A stretch of DNA of 64,000 bases, from NCBI RefSeq assembly GCF_900009265.2, contig NZ_LR735018.1, positions 424,600 through 488,599 of the forward strand. Direction: 5' to 3'. This document shows, piece by piece, positions 44,175-53,615 of the stretch. Under the pieces are notes generated by a model. The model saw nothing but the letters and a program-made list of their open reading frames with translations. It had not been told where the DNA came from and did not search any database. The translations under genes and the position numbers were made by a program. Origin of the DNA: Planktothrix paucivesiculata PCC 9631. Its GTDB lineage: Bacteria > Cyanobacteriota > Cyanobacteriia > Cyanobacteriales > Microcoleaceae. Positions within the stretch are counted from its first letter, which is position 1, and each line of letters begins with the position of its first letter.

Positions 44175-44209
44175 GTGGGGCGTTATCGACTAAAAATAAC
44201 GTACCCCAC
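44175..44209 (+). terminator. rpsD terminator hairpin
   Basis: GTGGGGCGTTAT (44175-44186) pairs with ATAACG-TA-CCCCAC (44196-44209), a 12-bp stem with a 2-nt bulge, 25 bp after the rpsD stop codon. The following sequence is AT-rich without a clean T-run. It could also serve the convergent moaA gene. Confidence 0.65.
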
Positions 44210-44250
44210 CTAATTATTATTAAGCCCTAAATCCAAAATCAATCAGGCTG

Positions 44251-45237
44251 CTATCCTCCAATTTGGGACATGGTGCGGGCATAATTTCCCGTTGTACCAG
44301 AGTCCCGTTGTTTAAAATTAATATCGGGTTTAATTCCTAATAGGTTACTTACCTTTTCTCTTAACTCCTCAAACGTCGCACCCTGACGCAGAGGAGTTTT
44401 TAAGTCTATTTGTCCGGTTTCATTGAGTAAACAGGGTCGTAACCAACCATCGGCAGAAAATCTCATGCGGTTACAGCGATCGCAAAAACATTCAGACATC
44501 TGACTAATAAATCCTAATGTTCCCTTCGCCCCCGGTATTTGAAATACATCCGCAGGGCCGTTTCCCTTCACCTGTGAGGCTTCTAAACCCCATTTTTCGC
44601 GAATTTGCTGTCTTAATTGTTCTGAGGAAATCCAACCGCGATCGGCAAATAAATCGTTATTTCCAATGGGCATAAATTCAATAAATCTAACGTGCCATTG
44701 TCGTTCTATGGTTAGTTTTGCCAAATCTAACACCTCATGCTCATTCACCCCAGGAATGACTACCACGTTTAATTTTAAGGGGTTAAAACCGACTTGATAA
44801 GCGGCTTGTATTCCTGCCCAAACCTGTTGCCATCGGCTGCGCCCTCGGTTGCCGATAATTTGATCAAAAATATCAGAATCAAGGGAATCTAAACTAATAT
44901 TAATTCGTCGCAGTCCAGCATTATATAAATCCTCTGCCATTTCTGCTAATAAAAAACCATTGGTGGTCATTGCCACATCTTTTGTTTCAGGAAAAGCGTT
45001 AATTTGTTTAACTAATTCTACCACCCCAGGACGCAATAAAGGTTCACCTCCGGTTAAGCGAAATCGAGTAAATCCAACGGGGATAAATACCTCTTGTAAC
45101 AGGGTTAAAAGTTCATCCAGGGTTAATAAATTCTCTCGTAGGATATAATCTATTTCTGTGCCTTCGGGCATACAATATTGACACTGGAAGTTGCAACGGT
45201 CAATCAAACTAATACGAAGATAATCAACGGGGTTCAT
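44251..45237 (-). CDS. moaA: GTP 3',8-cyclase MoaA
   Basis: The 328-residue radical SAM enzyme carries the N-terminal cluster motif CNFQCQYC (residues about 14-21), the GGEP motif ([11 protein letters not shown]), the C-terminal second [4Fe-4S] cluster [11 protein letters not shown] with the further Cys in LRPCLLNE, and the C-terminal Gly-Gly required for activity. It converts GTP to 3',8-cyclo-GTP in the first step of molybdenum cofactor synthesis, needed for nitrate reductase. Other moa genes are not adjacent. Confidence 0.96.
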   Translation of the reverse strand: MNPVDYLRISLIDRCNFQCQYCMPEGTEIDYILRENLLTLDELLTLLQEVFIPVGFTRFRLTGGEPLLRPGVVELVKQINAFPETKDVAMTTNGFLLAEMAEDLYNAGLRRINISLDSLDSDIFDQIIGNRGRSRWQQVWAGIQAAYQVGFNPLKLNVVVIPGVNEHEVLDLAKLTIERQWHVRFIEFMPIGNNDLFADRGWISSEQLRQQIREKWGLEASQVKGNGPADVFQIPGAKGTLGFISQMSECFCDRCNRMRFSADGWLRPCLLNETGQIDLKTPLRQGATFEELREKVSNLLGIKPDINFKQRDSGTTGNYARTMSQIGG

Positions 45238-45390
45238 GGATTTTTAGGATAATAATAGAATTTTGTTCTTTCTGTATTATCTCTAATTTTTCTATTGTGG
45301 GGTGGGTCAGAATTATAATTGTCATGGATATTGTCTTAAAAGTGACTGAATAATGGGTTATGATACTCTAGTTTATTAGTCTTAGATTGT

Positions 45391-45491
45391 ATAATCTCTC
45401 TTTTGTCATGTCGCGGGATTTTAACAAATTTAATCTCTTTTAGCTTCGGGAAAATCAAAGTTTTCCCTGGCAATGACAAAGGAGAGATAAT
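45391..45491. repeat. Imperfect inverted repeat with inner hairpin
   Basis: ATAATCTCTCTTTTGTCAT (45391-45409) and ATGACAAAGGAGAGATAAT (45473-45491) are inverted copies with two mismatches, 63 bp apart. Inside is a perfect 7-bp hairpin GGGAAAA/TTTTCCC (45448-45467). The structure ends 1 bp before the stop of the small secreted-protein gene and could be its 3' end or a small mobile repeat. Confidence 0.6.
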
Positions 45492-45492
45492 A

Positions 45493-45696
45493 TTAATCTC
45501 GCGGAGGTCTACCCGTATCTTTGATTATTTCTTGACCTTCCTCCCTAGCTTGAGGACAAAGAGTAATACTATTGTGAATGCTACAGGGAAACTTAACAAT
45601 AGAATTGGAAATAGTCAACTCTGAAGCTTTTGCTTGAGTTGCTGTAATCACCGATAACCCGATTAGGGTTAAAGAGATCAGACTTTGGCGTAACAT
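45493..45696 (-). CDS. Small secreted peptide of unknown function
   Basis: The 67-residue protein has a signal peptide (MLRQSLISLTLIGLSVITAT, cleavage expected after AKA at about residue 24) and a 43-residue mature part with two cysteines (FPCSIH and TLCPQ), enough for one disulfide. AAGGAGTC at the right distance from the ATG supports real translation. No family recognised. It may be an unstudied extracellular or periplasmic small protein. Confidence 0.65.
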   Translation of the reverse strand: MLRQSLISLTLIGLSVITATQAKASELTISNSIVKFPCSIHNSITLCPQAREEGQEIIKDTGRPPRD

Positions 45697-46095
45697 AATC
45701 AGACTCCTTTTTGTACAATGACAGAATAAATCCGCTTATTAAACCCATGAATTACTGCACACAAATAAGGGTTTTAACGGGCTTAAAATTTTAATTAAGA
45801 AGGGGTTAATAAACGGATTTTATTCCTCTAAAATAAGTGGGGGTGTTATTGACTTCAACCTAAACTACCCAGTTCATGAATAATTGAGTTTTCCAGTCTT
45901 AACACTCTACTTTTCTAGTACAAATTTGTAGATCAGGAATACTTTTTATTTATCTATGAATTTTTTTATAAAATACTTAAATATTTGCTACTGATAATTA
46001 ATAAAAGAGGTGGGGATATCAGTTATCAGTTATCAGTTATTAGTCATTAGTCATTAGTTACCAGTTTATTACCCATTCGTAATTCGTAATTACCC
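45697..46095. other. Intergenic region with heptamer repeats
   Basis: This 399-bp gap lies between the small secreted gene and dnaG (both minus strand), so it holds the small gene's promoter and the dnaG 3' end. The first 300 bp are AT-rich with no ORF. From 46020 come CAGTTAT x3, TAGTCAT x2 and TAGTTAC, then GTAATTC units next to the dnaG stop. Confidence 0.6.
46020..46061. repeat. Heptamer tandem array
   Basis: CAGTTAT at 46020, 46027 and 46034, then TAGTCAT at 46041 and 46048, then TAGTTAC at 46055. The drift between neighbouring units shows stepwise evolution of one 7-bp periodic array. Confidence 0.85.
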
Positions 46096-48039
46096 TTAAT
46101 TCATATTCATTCCCCCTAAAGGAACAGAAATTAAATCATGAAATTGAGTATCTCTAATTCGTTTTAACTCCCACATCCATTTGGTTTCTGCGTCAATTTG
46201 TTGATAATATTTTTGAGCTAAATTCTGCTGTTGAGCAATATCGGTTTCTCCCCATAATTTTAAAGCCATATCTCGTCTTTTTTGACAAATAACGGTTTCA
46301 ATAGATGCAATAGAACTGCGGATGACTAATTGGGCGCGACAAATATCAATTTCTGTATGTTCATCCAAATAAAATAGATGATAAAATTGTTTGGTTTGTT
46401 GATTTTTTTCTAAACAAACTTGTTGCAATTCCAGAATTAAATCCACCGGATTTAAACTCTTTTCAGATCTTTCCTCAATTTGGGCAATTTCTCGCCATAA
46501 AAACCGATGATGAGCTAAACTAAACTGTAAATCCCTCGCTTCTAAACCATCCATAATACTTAGACGATATTCGGGACAATGGAGATAAATTCTGAGGAGT
46601 TTAACTTCTGCTTCTTCTAATAAACTACGCTCGGAGTTAATACTAAGTAAATTATCAGAAGATGGTTTATTTTTTACTGTTTCTAAATGGTGCTGATTGA
46701 TTTGAGTTTGTAAATTTTTAGCTAATAAAGAAACTAACCTATTTTGTCCTTGACTCAGAAGTTCAGCACAATATTGAATATAGTGGGTGCGTTGCATTCC
46801 ATTCTCAATTTTTTTTAATAATTCCACCATTTGTTTTGAGACTTGCTGCGACTGGGAAACGGTTTCTAGGTTTTTTCCAATTAATAACCGTTGAATTTGC
46901 CAATCAATCCAAAATGGCGCATTAACCAATAATTTTTGATAATCTTCAGCAGAATTATGAATTAAAAACTCATCGGGATCTTTACCAGAAGGAATATTTA
47001 AAATCCGTAAATTAATATAACCTTGATAAGCCAGATCTTCAATTTCTCCGATCGCCCGTTCGGCGGCTTTATTCCCTGCGGCATCTGCATCAAAATTGAG
47101 AATAATTTGTTTAGATTCTGTGTACCGAACTAACTGCCGAACTTGATTTAAACTTAATGCAGTACCTAAAGAAGCCACAACATTTTCTATTCCGGCGGTA
47201 TGTAACGCAATTACATCAAAATAGCCTTCGACAACAATCGCTTGATCCTGTTTACCGATGGCATTTTTTGCTTTATCTAAGGCAAATAAAGTCTTGCCTT
47301 TATCAAATAATTCGGTTTCGGGAGAATTGAGATATTTGGGCAGTTCATCCCCTAAGCTTCTGCCTCCAAATCCAATAATTTTTCCCTGACTATCATGAAT
47401 TGGAATCATTAACCGATCTCTAAACCGATCATAATATCCATTGCCAGTTTTTCGAGGTACAATTAGCCCTGCTTGTTCGACTAATTCCGCCGGAAAATGT
47501 TTTTGTTCTACCAAATAATCATAAAGTGTTTCCCATCCTTGGGGAGCATATCCTAACTGAAAATATTGAATGGTATTTTCTTTCAGATTTCGTTTTAATT
47601 TTAAATAATCTAAAGCTTGCAGTCCTTCCGCTTGTCTTAAAGTATATTGATAAAAACCCGTAGCGATCGCTAAAATCTCATATAATTGTTCTCGTAAAGA
47701 AATCTGTCTTTGTAATTCCTGACGTTTTTCAGGTTCCAAAGTCTTAACTGAAACTTGATACCGTTTAGCTAACTCTAAAACCACCTCACTAAAAGAACTT
47801 TTATCCAAATCCATGATAAATTTAATCGCATTTCCCGCCGCCCCGCATCCAAAACAATAAAACATTTGTTTCGTGGGACTCACCGTAAAACTAGGGGTTT
47901 TTTCATCATGAAAAGGACACAACCCCACAAAATCTTTCCCCCGTCGTTTCAACGAAACTTTCTCGGACACGATATCATAAATATCCGCCCTTTCTTTGAC
48001 TTCTTCTATTGTCTCTGGATGAATTCGGGGAGTCAGCAT
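46096..48039 (-). CDS. dnaG: DNA primase DnaG
   Basis: The 647-residue protein has the CHC2-type zinc ribbon at the N-terminus (CPFHDEKTPSFTV and FYCFGCGAAGN), the central catalytic region with FGGRSLGDELPKYLNSPET-type elements and the Toprim domain (VVEGYFDVIAL, ILNFDADAAGNKAAERA). A C-terminal helical helicase-interaction domain follows. It makes RNA primers at the replication fork. Length is usual for cyanobacteria. It is transcribed alone. Confidence 0.97.
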   Translation of the reverse strand: MLTPRIHPETIEEVKERADIYDIVSEKVSLKRRGKDFVGLCPFHDEKTPSFTVSPTKQMFYCFGCGAAGNAIKFIMDLDKSSFSEVVLELAKRYQVSVKTLEPEKRQELQRQISLREQLYEILAIATGFYQYTLRQAEGLQALDYLKLKRNLKENTIQYFQLGYAPQGWETLYDYLVEQKHFPAELVEQAGLIVPRKTGNGYYDRFRDRLMIPIHDSQGKIIGFGGRSLGDELPKYLNSPETELFDKGKTLFALDKAKNAIGKQDQAIVVEGYFDVIALHTAGIENVVASLGTALSLNQVRQLVRYTESKQIILNFDADAAGNKAAERAIGEIEDLAYQGYINLRILNIPSGKDPDEFLIHNSAEDYQKLLVNAPFWIDWQIQRLLIGKNLETVSQSQQVSKQMVELLKKIENGMQRTHYIQYCAELLSQGQNRLVSLLAKNLQTQINQHHLETVKNKPSSDNLLSINSERSLLEEAEVKLLRIYLHCPEYRLSIMDGLEARDLQFSLAHHRFLWREIAQIEERSEKSLNPVDLILELQQVCLEKNQQTKQFYHLFYLDEHTEIDICRAQLVIRSSIASIETVICQKRRDMALKLWGETDIAQQQNLAQKYYQQIDAETKWMWELKRIRDTQFHDLISVPLGGMNMN

Positions 48040-48254
48040 TGGGGATTAAACTAGAATGATAAGTCTTTATTTTGCCATAAAATATCCTTAATGATCCTTT
48101 CTAATCTTTTGAGTGTATTATTTTTTTAAAGATGTGATCGCACTTACCCAACTTACCCCAATCAGTAGAAAATGTTATAATCACCTTAGAATTAAAGCAA
48201 GGTTTAATCAACAAACATCACCATTCGTGTTTAAACTTTAAGCCCGTGTTGTGG

Positions 48255-48260
48255 TATAAT
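48255..48260 (+). promoter_or_regulatory. Candidate -10 box of the DUF433/DUF5615 operon
   Basis: TATAAT lies 40 bp before the antitoxin ATG. It is part of TATAATAACCATAGTTATA, a partly symmetric sequence that could be the autoregulatory operator of the pair. Confidence 0.45.
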
Positions 48261-48299
48261 AACCATAGTTATAGTCAGTAAATTCTCTAAGGTCTAACA

Positions 48300-48635
48300 A
48301 TGCAACTGGAAGACTATTTCAACTTTTTAGCCCCTGATGATATTCGTTTGAAAGGTTCACGCATTGGCATCGAAACCATTCTTTATGAGTACATTTATCG
48401 AAATCGAACTCCAGAGGAAATCGCTAAAATCTACACTTCTTTAAGTTTAGATCAAGTTTATGCCACAATTTTATATTATTTACAGCATCAAGAATGGGTA
48501 AGTCAGTATATTACTGACGGGTTGGAATGGGGACACAAAATGCGAGAAGAACAACGACAAAATCCATCCCCTATTGTTCAAAAATTAATGAAATTGAAAG
48601 CAGAAAAGGAAGCCACAAAATTGAAAAATGCTTAA
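48300..48635 (+). CDS. DUF433-type antitoxin
   Basis: The 111-residue protein carries a DUF433 domain (RLKGSRIGIETILYEYI, then TPEEIAKIYTSLSLDQVYATI), a winged-helix-like family that serves as antitoxin to PIN-like DUF5615 proteins. A basic C-terminal tail (LMKLKAEKEATKLKNA) may bind the toxin. The downstream toxin gene starts 8 bp before this gene's stop codon, so translation is coupled. Confidence 0.85.
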   Translation: MQLEDYFNFLAPDDIRLKGSRIGIETILYEYIYRNRTPEEIAKIYTSLSLDQVYATILYYLQHQEWVSQYITDGLEWGHKMREEQRQNPSPIVQKLMKLKAEKEATKLKNA

Positions 48636-48996
48636 ATATCTCATGGATGAAAATGTTAACCCAATTTATATTAATCAACTAAGACGGAGAGAACCCGACT
48701 TGGTAATTCGTTCTGTGGGAGAACCTAATACTCCGCCAACAGGAACATTAGATCCAGAAATTTTGATTTGGTGTGAAGTTTATAACTTTGTCCTTGTCAC
48801 AAATAACCGTACATCAATGCCTGTACATTTAGCGGATCATTTACGGCTAGGTCGTCATATACCAGGGATTTTTATTCTTAATTCTGAAATGGGAATTGGA
48901 GAAACAATAGAGGAGTTAATCCTAATAGCGGCTGGTTCCTTTGAAGAAGAATATCAAAATCAAATTATTCATTTACCTATCCCTTTAATGCGGTAA
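48628..48996 (+). CDS. DUF5615 PIN-like toxin
   Basis: The 122-residue protein is a DUF5615 member: KYLMDENVNPIYINQL with the first acidic pair, LDPEILIWCEVYNFVLVTNN with the second acidic strand, and RHIPGIFIL. DUF5615 adopts a PIN-like RNase fold. It overlaps the DUF433 gene and completes a type II toxin-antitoxin pair. Whether it is an active RNase is not shown; the key Asp-Glu residues (DEN) are present. Confidence 0.85.
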   Translation: MLKYLMDENVNPIYINQLRRREPDLVIRSVGEPNTPPTGTLDPEILIWCEVYNFVLVTNNRTSMPVHLADHLRLGRHIPGIFILNSEMGIGETIEELILIAAGSFEEEYQNQIIHLPIPLMR

Positions 48997-49110
48997 TTTA
49001 TAAAGAATTATTATCCCATTATCAACCTAAAATTATTATAAATGAAGCCAAATTAGAGTCTGTTTATTAATTGATAGCGGAATTAAAAATTAGTCAATGG
49101 GTCGCACCCT

Positions 49111-49545
49111 TTAAACACCCATATTTTCAATACTCCAATCTTCAAATCTCAACCCAGGAACTCGTTCAAAATCCTGTCGATTTCGTGTTACTAAAATTCC
49201 ATTTTTAGAAATTACAGTTGCAGCAATGCGTAAATCTCTTGTACCAATTCTCACTTTTTGACGCACTAACTCTATGTAGCAATTGTAAGCATCCTGATCA
49301 AAATCTAATACTTGAATTGTTTGAAAGAACTTTAATCCATCCTGTAAACCTTTATAACCCCAGATTAACCGATTAGATTGAGAAGATTGCTGGATCGCAT
49401 TTAACCATCCTTTCATTTGTTCTTCTACTGTAATAATAGTAACAGTAATCTCGTCAGGATCAGTTTCCATAACACGCTGTATAACTACAGGATGCTGATT
49501 TTCAAAAAGTGTAATATGATCTGTATCTAGTACCCACAAACTCAC
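49111..49545 (-). CDS. PIN-domain toxin (VapC-like)
   Basis: The 144-residue protein has PIN catalytic acids in VLDTDHITLF (Asp near residue 6-8), ITVEEQMKGWL (Glu near 43) and GTRDLRIAATVI (Asp near 102), followed by LVTRNRQDFERVPGL, the conserved C-terminal strand. It is a predicted Mg2+-dependent RNase. The start is GTG, and its TG is shared with the TGA stop of the antitoxin gene upstream (GTGA overlap), indicating coupling. Confidence 0.9.
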   Translation of the reverse strand: MSLWVLDTDHITLFENQHPVVIQRVMETDPDEITVTIITVEEQMKGWLNAIQQSSQSNRLIWGYKGLQDGLKFFQTIQVLDFDQDAYNCYIELVRQKVRIGTRDLRIAATVISKNGILVTRNRQDFERVPGLRFEDWSIENMGV

Positions 49546-49916
49546 TTTACTTCCTCCTTTGCTTCAAGTTGACAATAATATTCTTCCATTTCAGCATCAA
49601 GTTGCTCCCGATCAGCTTTTATATAATCTTGTACTTCATCAAAAAGCGGGTTATCTTTATACATTCCTGCAAACTTCATCCAAGGATGTTCCGGTTTGGG
49701 TAGAGGAATTTCTAGTTGCACAATTTCACCCTGTTTCAGAATGGCATTAACTTGTTCTAATAATTGTTCTAAAGCTGCTTCTCGACTTGCACCCTTAGCT
49801 TTACAATCTAAACCTAATACTGTTACTATATATTCTTGATCTTGTTGTTGAATTAACACAGGATAAGTCAATTTAGCAATAGATGGAGATGACGCTTGAA
49901 TTAAGTTGGCGGTCAT
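49542..49916 (-). CDS. HicB-like antitoxin paired with PIN toxin
   Basis: The 124-residue protein starts with a HicB-like partly degraded RNase H fold (YPVLIQQQDQEYIVTVLGL, then GASREAALEQLLEQVNAIL). It ends with a segment typical of VapB-type antitoxins of this pair (AGMYKDNPLFDEVQDYI) and an acidic tail. It precedes the PIN toxin with a GTGA overlap. It probably neutralises the toxin and may repress the operon, although no classical DNA-binding motif is obvious. Confidence 0.8.
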   Translation of the reverse strand: MTANLIQASSPSIAKLTYPVLIQQQDQEYIVTVLGLDCKAKGASREAALEQLLEQVNAILKQGEIVQLEIPLPKPEHPWMKFAGMYKDNPLFDEVQDYIKADREQLDAEMEEYYCQLEAKEEVK

Positions 49917-50083
49917 AGAACTATCCTTTTATAATCTAATGCAGTTTTATTATACACGATTTAAAGTTCTGAAAAAGGTATGATTCACGGGAGAAACTGG
50001 GCTTTTTGGTGAGAAATTGGCGTTGAGATTGCATTCTTTAGGTCGTAACTTAAGAATAGGCGATCGCTTACAACAATTAAGCA

Positions 50084-51667
50084 TCAAAAAACTGGAGGGA
50101 TAGCTGTGGATAAACAATAGTTTTCCCAACTCTTAAAGGGTTGAATTTCCGTTTCTTCATTGAGAACATCCACGACACGATCATAAATGTCTTGCGCCTG
50201 TTCAGGAGAATCACCAATACAAGTTAATCCTAACTTTCCATAACGAGATAAACACCCCATTAAGTGAAAAACCGTTCCTGTTTCCGTACTACTATCAAAA
50301 TGCAATTGATGATTAACAATAATATCCATTAAATCATTAGGTAATAAACCCTGATACTTGTTATGTTGCAAATTATCCGAAGCAATATAAAATTTAGGTT
50401 GAGATTTTCGACTATAAAATAACCCGGTTTGTAAATCATAATACCCATTAGTTAATAACTTTAAAGTCATAAATGGATGGGTGGTGCCCCCTCGACGCAG
50501 GTTAATTTCTATCGCCTGTAAATCCCAATCTAAACTGTCCGGTTGATAGACCGCAATAAAATCTACACCAAACCGTTCTAAAGCCCCTTTATTCGCTAAA
50601 TTTTGACCAATTTTTTCTCCCATTTCTTGCAATTTTAATCGATAGGCGGCTTGGGCTGGAAATCGACAACCTTGGAAAATTTGACCATCGGGGCCCCCTA
50701 AAATTTGATCATGGGTGGAGATAATTTGAGTCTTGCCATTGGGAGTAATTTCACACTGAACACTAGGAGATTCTTTGATCTCCCCTTCAATAAAAACCTC
50801 TACAATTGCCCCTAATTGAGAAATGCGATCGCGAAAAGTTTCCCAGGTTTCATTCGGTGCTTGAAAACTTAATTTATTCCAGTAGTTTTCAAGAAGTTTG
50901 GGTCTTTCCTGTGGGTTTAAATCTTTCAAAGGTCTTAAATCTAATAGGGCATTTCCTTCTCCAGAAAATCCCTGATTTAGTTTAACCACAATTCGGTTTA
51001 AGTTCGGTTGACGACTCCATAACTCCAAGGTTACTTTAGTTAAATCTTCAGTATTAAAAACTAAACCACTACCGTCGGGATGGGGAATACCTGCTTCGGC
51101 AAAGATTTGCCGACTGCCACTTTTAGTTCCCCAATAATTTAAGTCAGGATCAACCCCAAATAACGGAATATCCAATTGTACAGATAATTCCCGTTCTAGG
51201 GGTGTGGAATTAAAACAAATCATGTAGGATTGATTCGGTCTTAAAACTTGATGAATTCGAGAAATTAAACGGGGACGTTCTAAAATTTTTTGGGTTAAGG
51301 GTTTGGGAGAAGTATCATAGGTTGAAAATAACAATAAACGATCCCGAATATGACTAATAGGAATTCCAGGCATTAGGTGTAAATAATAATCAATTACGGT
51401 GGGGTGAATGGGTTGGGAAGACACATAAATTAACCGCATTCTAGGATTGCGTAATCGAATTAAAGAAAACAGTAATCGTTCTTCATACTGATGGGAACCC
51501 GGAATTTTTTCTAATTGGTGGCTATCTAAACTCAACGACGGAATCACTACGACATCTTGATCCTCTAATTCCTGATCGCTTAAACTTTGAAAGCGTTGCC
51601 GAAGTTGAGTTTGCAGTTCTCGAAACCGTTGAATTGTGTTTTCCTGGGAGTGATGCAATACAACCAT
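50084..51667 (-). CDS. ATP-grasp ligase (PGM1-related peptide-ligase type)
   Basis: The 527-residue protein has an N-terminal Rossmann-like half (RLIYVSSQPIHPTVIDYYL near 80) and a C-terminal ATP-grasp domain: NRIVVKLNQGFSGEGNALLDL cut as RIVVKLNQGFSGEGN, GAIVEVFIEGE, and the metal-binding end DLQAIEINLRRGGTTHPF. This matches the family annotated as peptide ligase PGM1-related, named after a ligase of a streptomycete peptide pathway. The natural substrates here are unknown. It lies downstream of a GT39-type glycosyltransferase on the same strand (85 bp). Confidence 0.82.
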   Translation of the reverse strand: MVVLHHSQENTIQRFRELQTQLRQRFQSLSDQELEDQDVVVIPSLSLDSHQLEKIPGSHQYEERLLFSLIRLRNPRMRLIYVSSQPIHPTVIDYYLHLMPGIPISHIRDRLLLFSTYDTSPKPLTQKILERPRLISRIHQVLRPNQSYMICFNSTPLERELSVQLDIPLFGVDPDLNYWGTKSGSRQIFAEAGIPHPDGSGLVFNTEDLTKVTLELWSRQPNLNRIVVKLNQGFSGEGNALLDLRPLKDLNPQERPKLLENYWNKLSFQAPNETWETFRDRISQLGAIVEVFIEGEIKESPSVQCEITPNGKTQIISTHDQILGGPDGQIFQGCRFPAQAAYRLKLQEMGEKIGQNLANKGALERFGVDFIAVYQPDSLDWDLQAIEINLRRGGTTHPFMTLKLLTNGYYDLQTGLFYSRKSQPKFYIASDNLQHNKYQGLLPNDLMDIIVNHQLHFDSSTETGTVFHLMGCLSRYGKLGLTCIGDSPEQAQDIYDRVVDVLNEETEIQPFKSWENYCLSTAIPPVF

Positions 51668-51752
51668 AACTCTAACCTATTGAACCCGATATCTCTATGT
51701 TAGTTCAGGTGATTAACCCGATAGCAGTTTCGAGAAGAATTGCAAGATTTTG

Positions 51753-53375
51753 TTACTTGAGTTCCCAGAGTCGTGATTTTTGATCAACTTTTTCTACTTT
51801 TTCTAATTGATAGTTTTCATTTTTAATGGTTTGGCGTAATTCCTCAGAGGGGTTAAGAACAAAAACCTTTGGCCCTATGGGGAGTAATAATAGATTGGGT
51901 TCGGAATTAACCATCAGTAGTTTAATATCAGGGTTTAATTCATAACTCAGAGAAATAATATTCCCTAAATTTGTATAATAACTCCCGTGATCAACGATGA
52001 CAGTGGCGGATTTATTTTTATTTAATTCTTGGGCAATTTGAGGATTTTCATAACTGGGAATTTGATGCCACCAGCTTTGAGAGTTGGCACTCATACTAAT
52101 AGAAATTAAGCTAAATGTAAAAACGATAGCTAGGAGCGATCGCCAAATTATTTCTCCATCAATTAAGGAATTTTTATTACTTTTAATATGTGTAGAAAAC
52201 AGATAAGCCACAGCTAATTGAATCGCGGGAAAACAGGAAATCAAAAAGCGTGTTACCCCGGAACGCCCTCCCCCTAAAAGAATATCCGGTAAGGCTAACA
52301 TGAAAAAGGGAACTAAAATAGATGTCCAAATAAATAGGCGAGTTTTTCGGTTTGTTTGTTGGCTAATTTGAAATAATGCCAACAGAATTAATAAAATAAA
52401 GGGGAGTCTGAGTAAATACATCTGAATACTGTTGAAATCGAAGTTGATATCAACAAATAAAGCGGTAAAACTCAAAATCCAAAACTTGCTTAAATTCAGT
52501 AAACTGATGGAATTGCTTGACCAATTGGTAACATCCATCGCCCGTTGTAAATTACTGATTAAAATAATTAACCAAGGACTAAAAGCTAGAATTGCGATCG
52601 CAATAGCCGCTAAAAATTCCAATAATAAAGGAGAAAAAGGAAAGCGTTTTCGATTTCTAAAAGATCGTGAAGACTCCATACTCAGTAACAGAATATAAGC
52701 CCCATGACCTATAATTGTTAATCCGAATAAAACATGGGTATAGAGTCCAAAAATACAGGCTAAACTATAACCCGCCCAAAATAAAGGATGACGCCAATGA
52801 ACTGCTTTGAGTAGAGCATAACCACTAGCAATCACCAGTAAAGTCAGTAAACTATATTGTCGGGCAGTTTGAGCAAATAAAATATCAAAGGGAGATAGGG
52901 CTAAAAAAGCCGTAGCCAGTAAAGCGGTTTGGGAAGATTGAAATAATTCCCAAGCCAATAAATACATAAACGGCAGGGAAATTAAACTAATTAAAGCGGG
53001 TAAAACCCGAGAAGCAATAATAGAATGACCAAACAAAAACATCCAGACCCGTGCTAATAAAAAATAAAACGGAGAATGTTGAGGATCTTCTGTGGCTAAA
53101 GAATTAAGGGTATCTAGGGGGGTACTACCCGGTTTCAGTTGTTGATATTTGAGGAGATCAATGGGGGAAACAATGCGATTCTGATAGAATTCCTGAGTAA
53201 ATTCTTGACCCGTATATCCAGCAGCCCGCAAGGTAGTATAAACCTCATCATGCCAATAGATTTTTCCATCTAAAGCCACAAATCGAAAAGCAACACCAAT
53301 AATAATGACAATTATTAAAAATAACCTCAGAACTTGAGGGCGAATTCTGTTGAAAAAGTTCCAGAGACGGGGCAT
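51753..53375 (-). CDS. GT39-type membrane glycosyltransferase
   Basis: The 540-residue integral membrane protein has the ArnT/PMT-type layout: a first membrane helix, then the acidic catalytic loop WHDEVYTTLRAAGY (Asp-Glu near residue 40), about ten to twelve further membrane segments, and a C-terminal soluble domain of about 120 residues (ATVIVDHGSYYTNLGN). GT39/GT83 enzymes transfer sugars from polyprenyl-phosphate donors to proteins or lipids on the outer face of the membrane. Acceptor unknown. It is likely co-transcribed with the ATP-grasp gene. Confidence 0.85.
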   Translation of the reverse strand: MPRLWNFFNRIRPQVLRLFLIIVIIIGVAFRFVALDGKIYWHDEVYTTLRAAGYTGQEFTQEFYQNRIVSPIDLLKYQQLKPGSTPLDTLNSLATEDPQHSPFYFLLARVWMFLFGHSIIASRVLPALISLISLPFMYLLAWELFQSSQTALLATAFLALSPFDILFAQTARQYSLLTLLVIASGYALLKAVHWRHPLFWAGYSLACIFGLYTHVLFGLTIIGHGAYILLLSMESSRSFRNRKRFPFSPLLLEFLAAIAIAILAFSPWLIILISNLQRAMDVTNWSSNSISLLNLSKFWILSFTALFVDINFDFNSIQMYLLRLPFILLILLALFQISQQTNRKTRLFIWTSILVPFFMLALPDILLGGGRSGVTRFLISCFPAIQLAVAYLFSTHIKSNKNSLIDGEIIWRSLLAIVFTFSLISISMSANSQSWWHQIPSYENPQIAQELNKNKSATVIVDHGSYYTNLGNIISLSYELNPDIKLLMVNSEPNLLLLPIGPKVFVLNPSEELRQTIKNENYQLEKVEKVDQKSRLWELK

Positions 53376-53450
53376 AACATCCGTTTAAATTAAGTTGGAT
53401 CAGGTTAGATTCTAAAATTTACAGGACTTACGGATCACCTGTATAGAGAG

Positions 53451-53476
53451 TAGGGGCAATTCATGAACTGCCCCTA
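53451..53476. repeat. TAGGGGCA hairpin repeat
   Basis: TAGGGGCA (53451-53458) and TGCCCCTA (53469-53476) pair perfectly around ATTCATGAAC. Elements of this form are dispersed in many cyanobacterial genomes. It lies beyond the rbcS terminator. Confidence 0.65.
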
Positions 53477-53497
53477 TCTATAGGGTTACTTTTGATT

Positions 53498-53523
53498 AAA
53501 AAAAGCAGGGAAAATCCCTGCTC
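53498..53523 (-). terminator. rbc operon terminator
   Basis: Read on the minus strand, AGCAGGGA and TCCCTGCT form an 8-bp stem with a 3-nt loop followed by six T residues. It lies about 95 bp after the rbcS stop codon and is a standard intrinsic terminator. Confidence 0.9.
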
Positions 53524-53615
53524 AACTTTGGCTCAAATTCTCAATCGTTTTAAGAAATTAGTGATTTAGGGGATGATTCATGTCGCCCTAACTCATGCAG
53601 TCTCAAGACTCTAGC

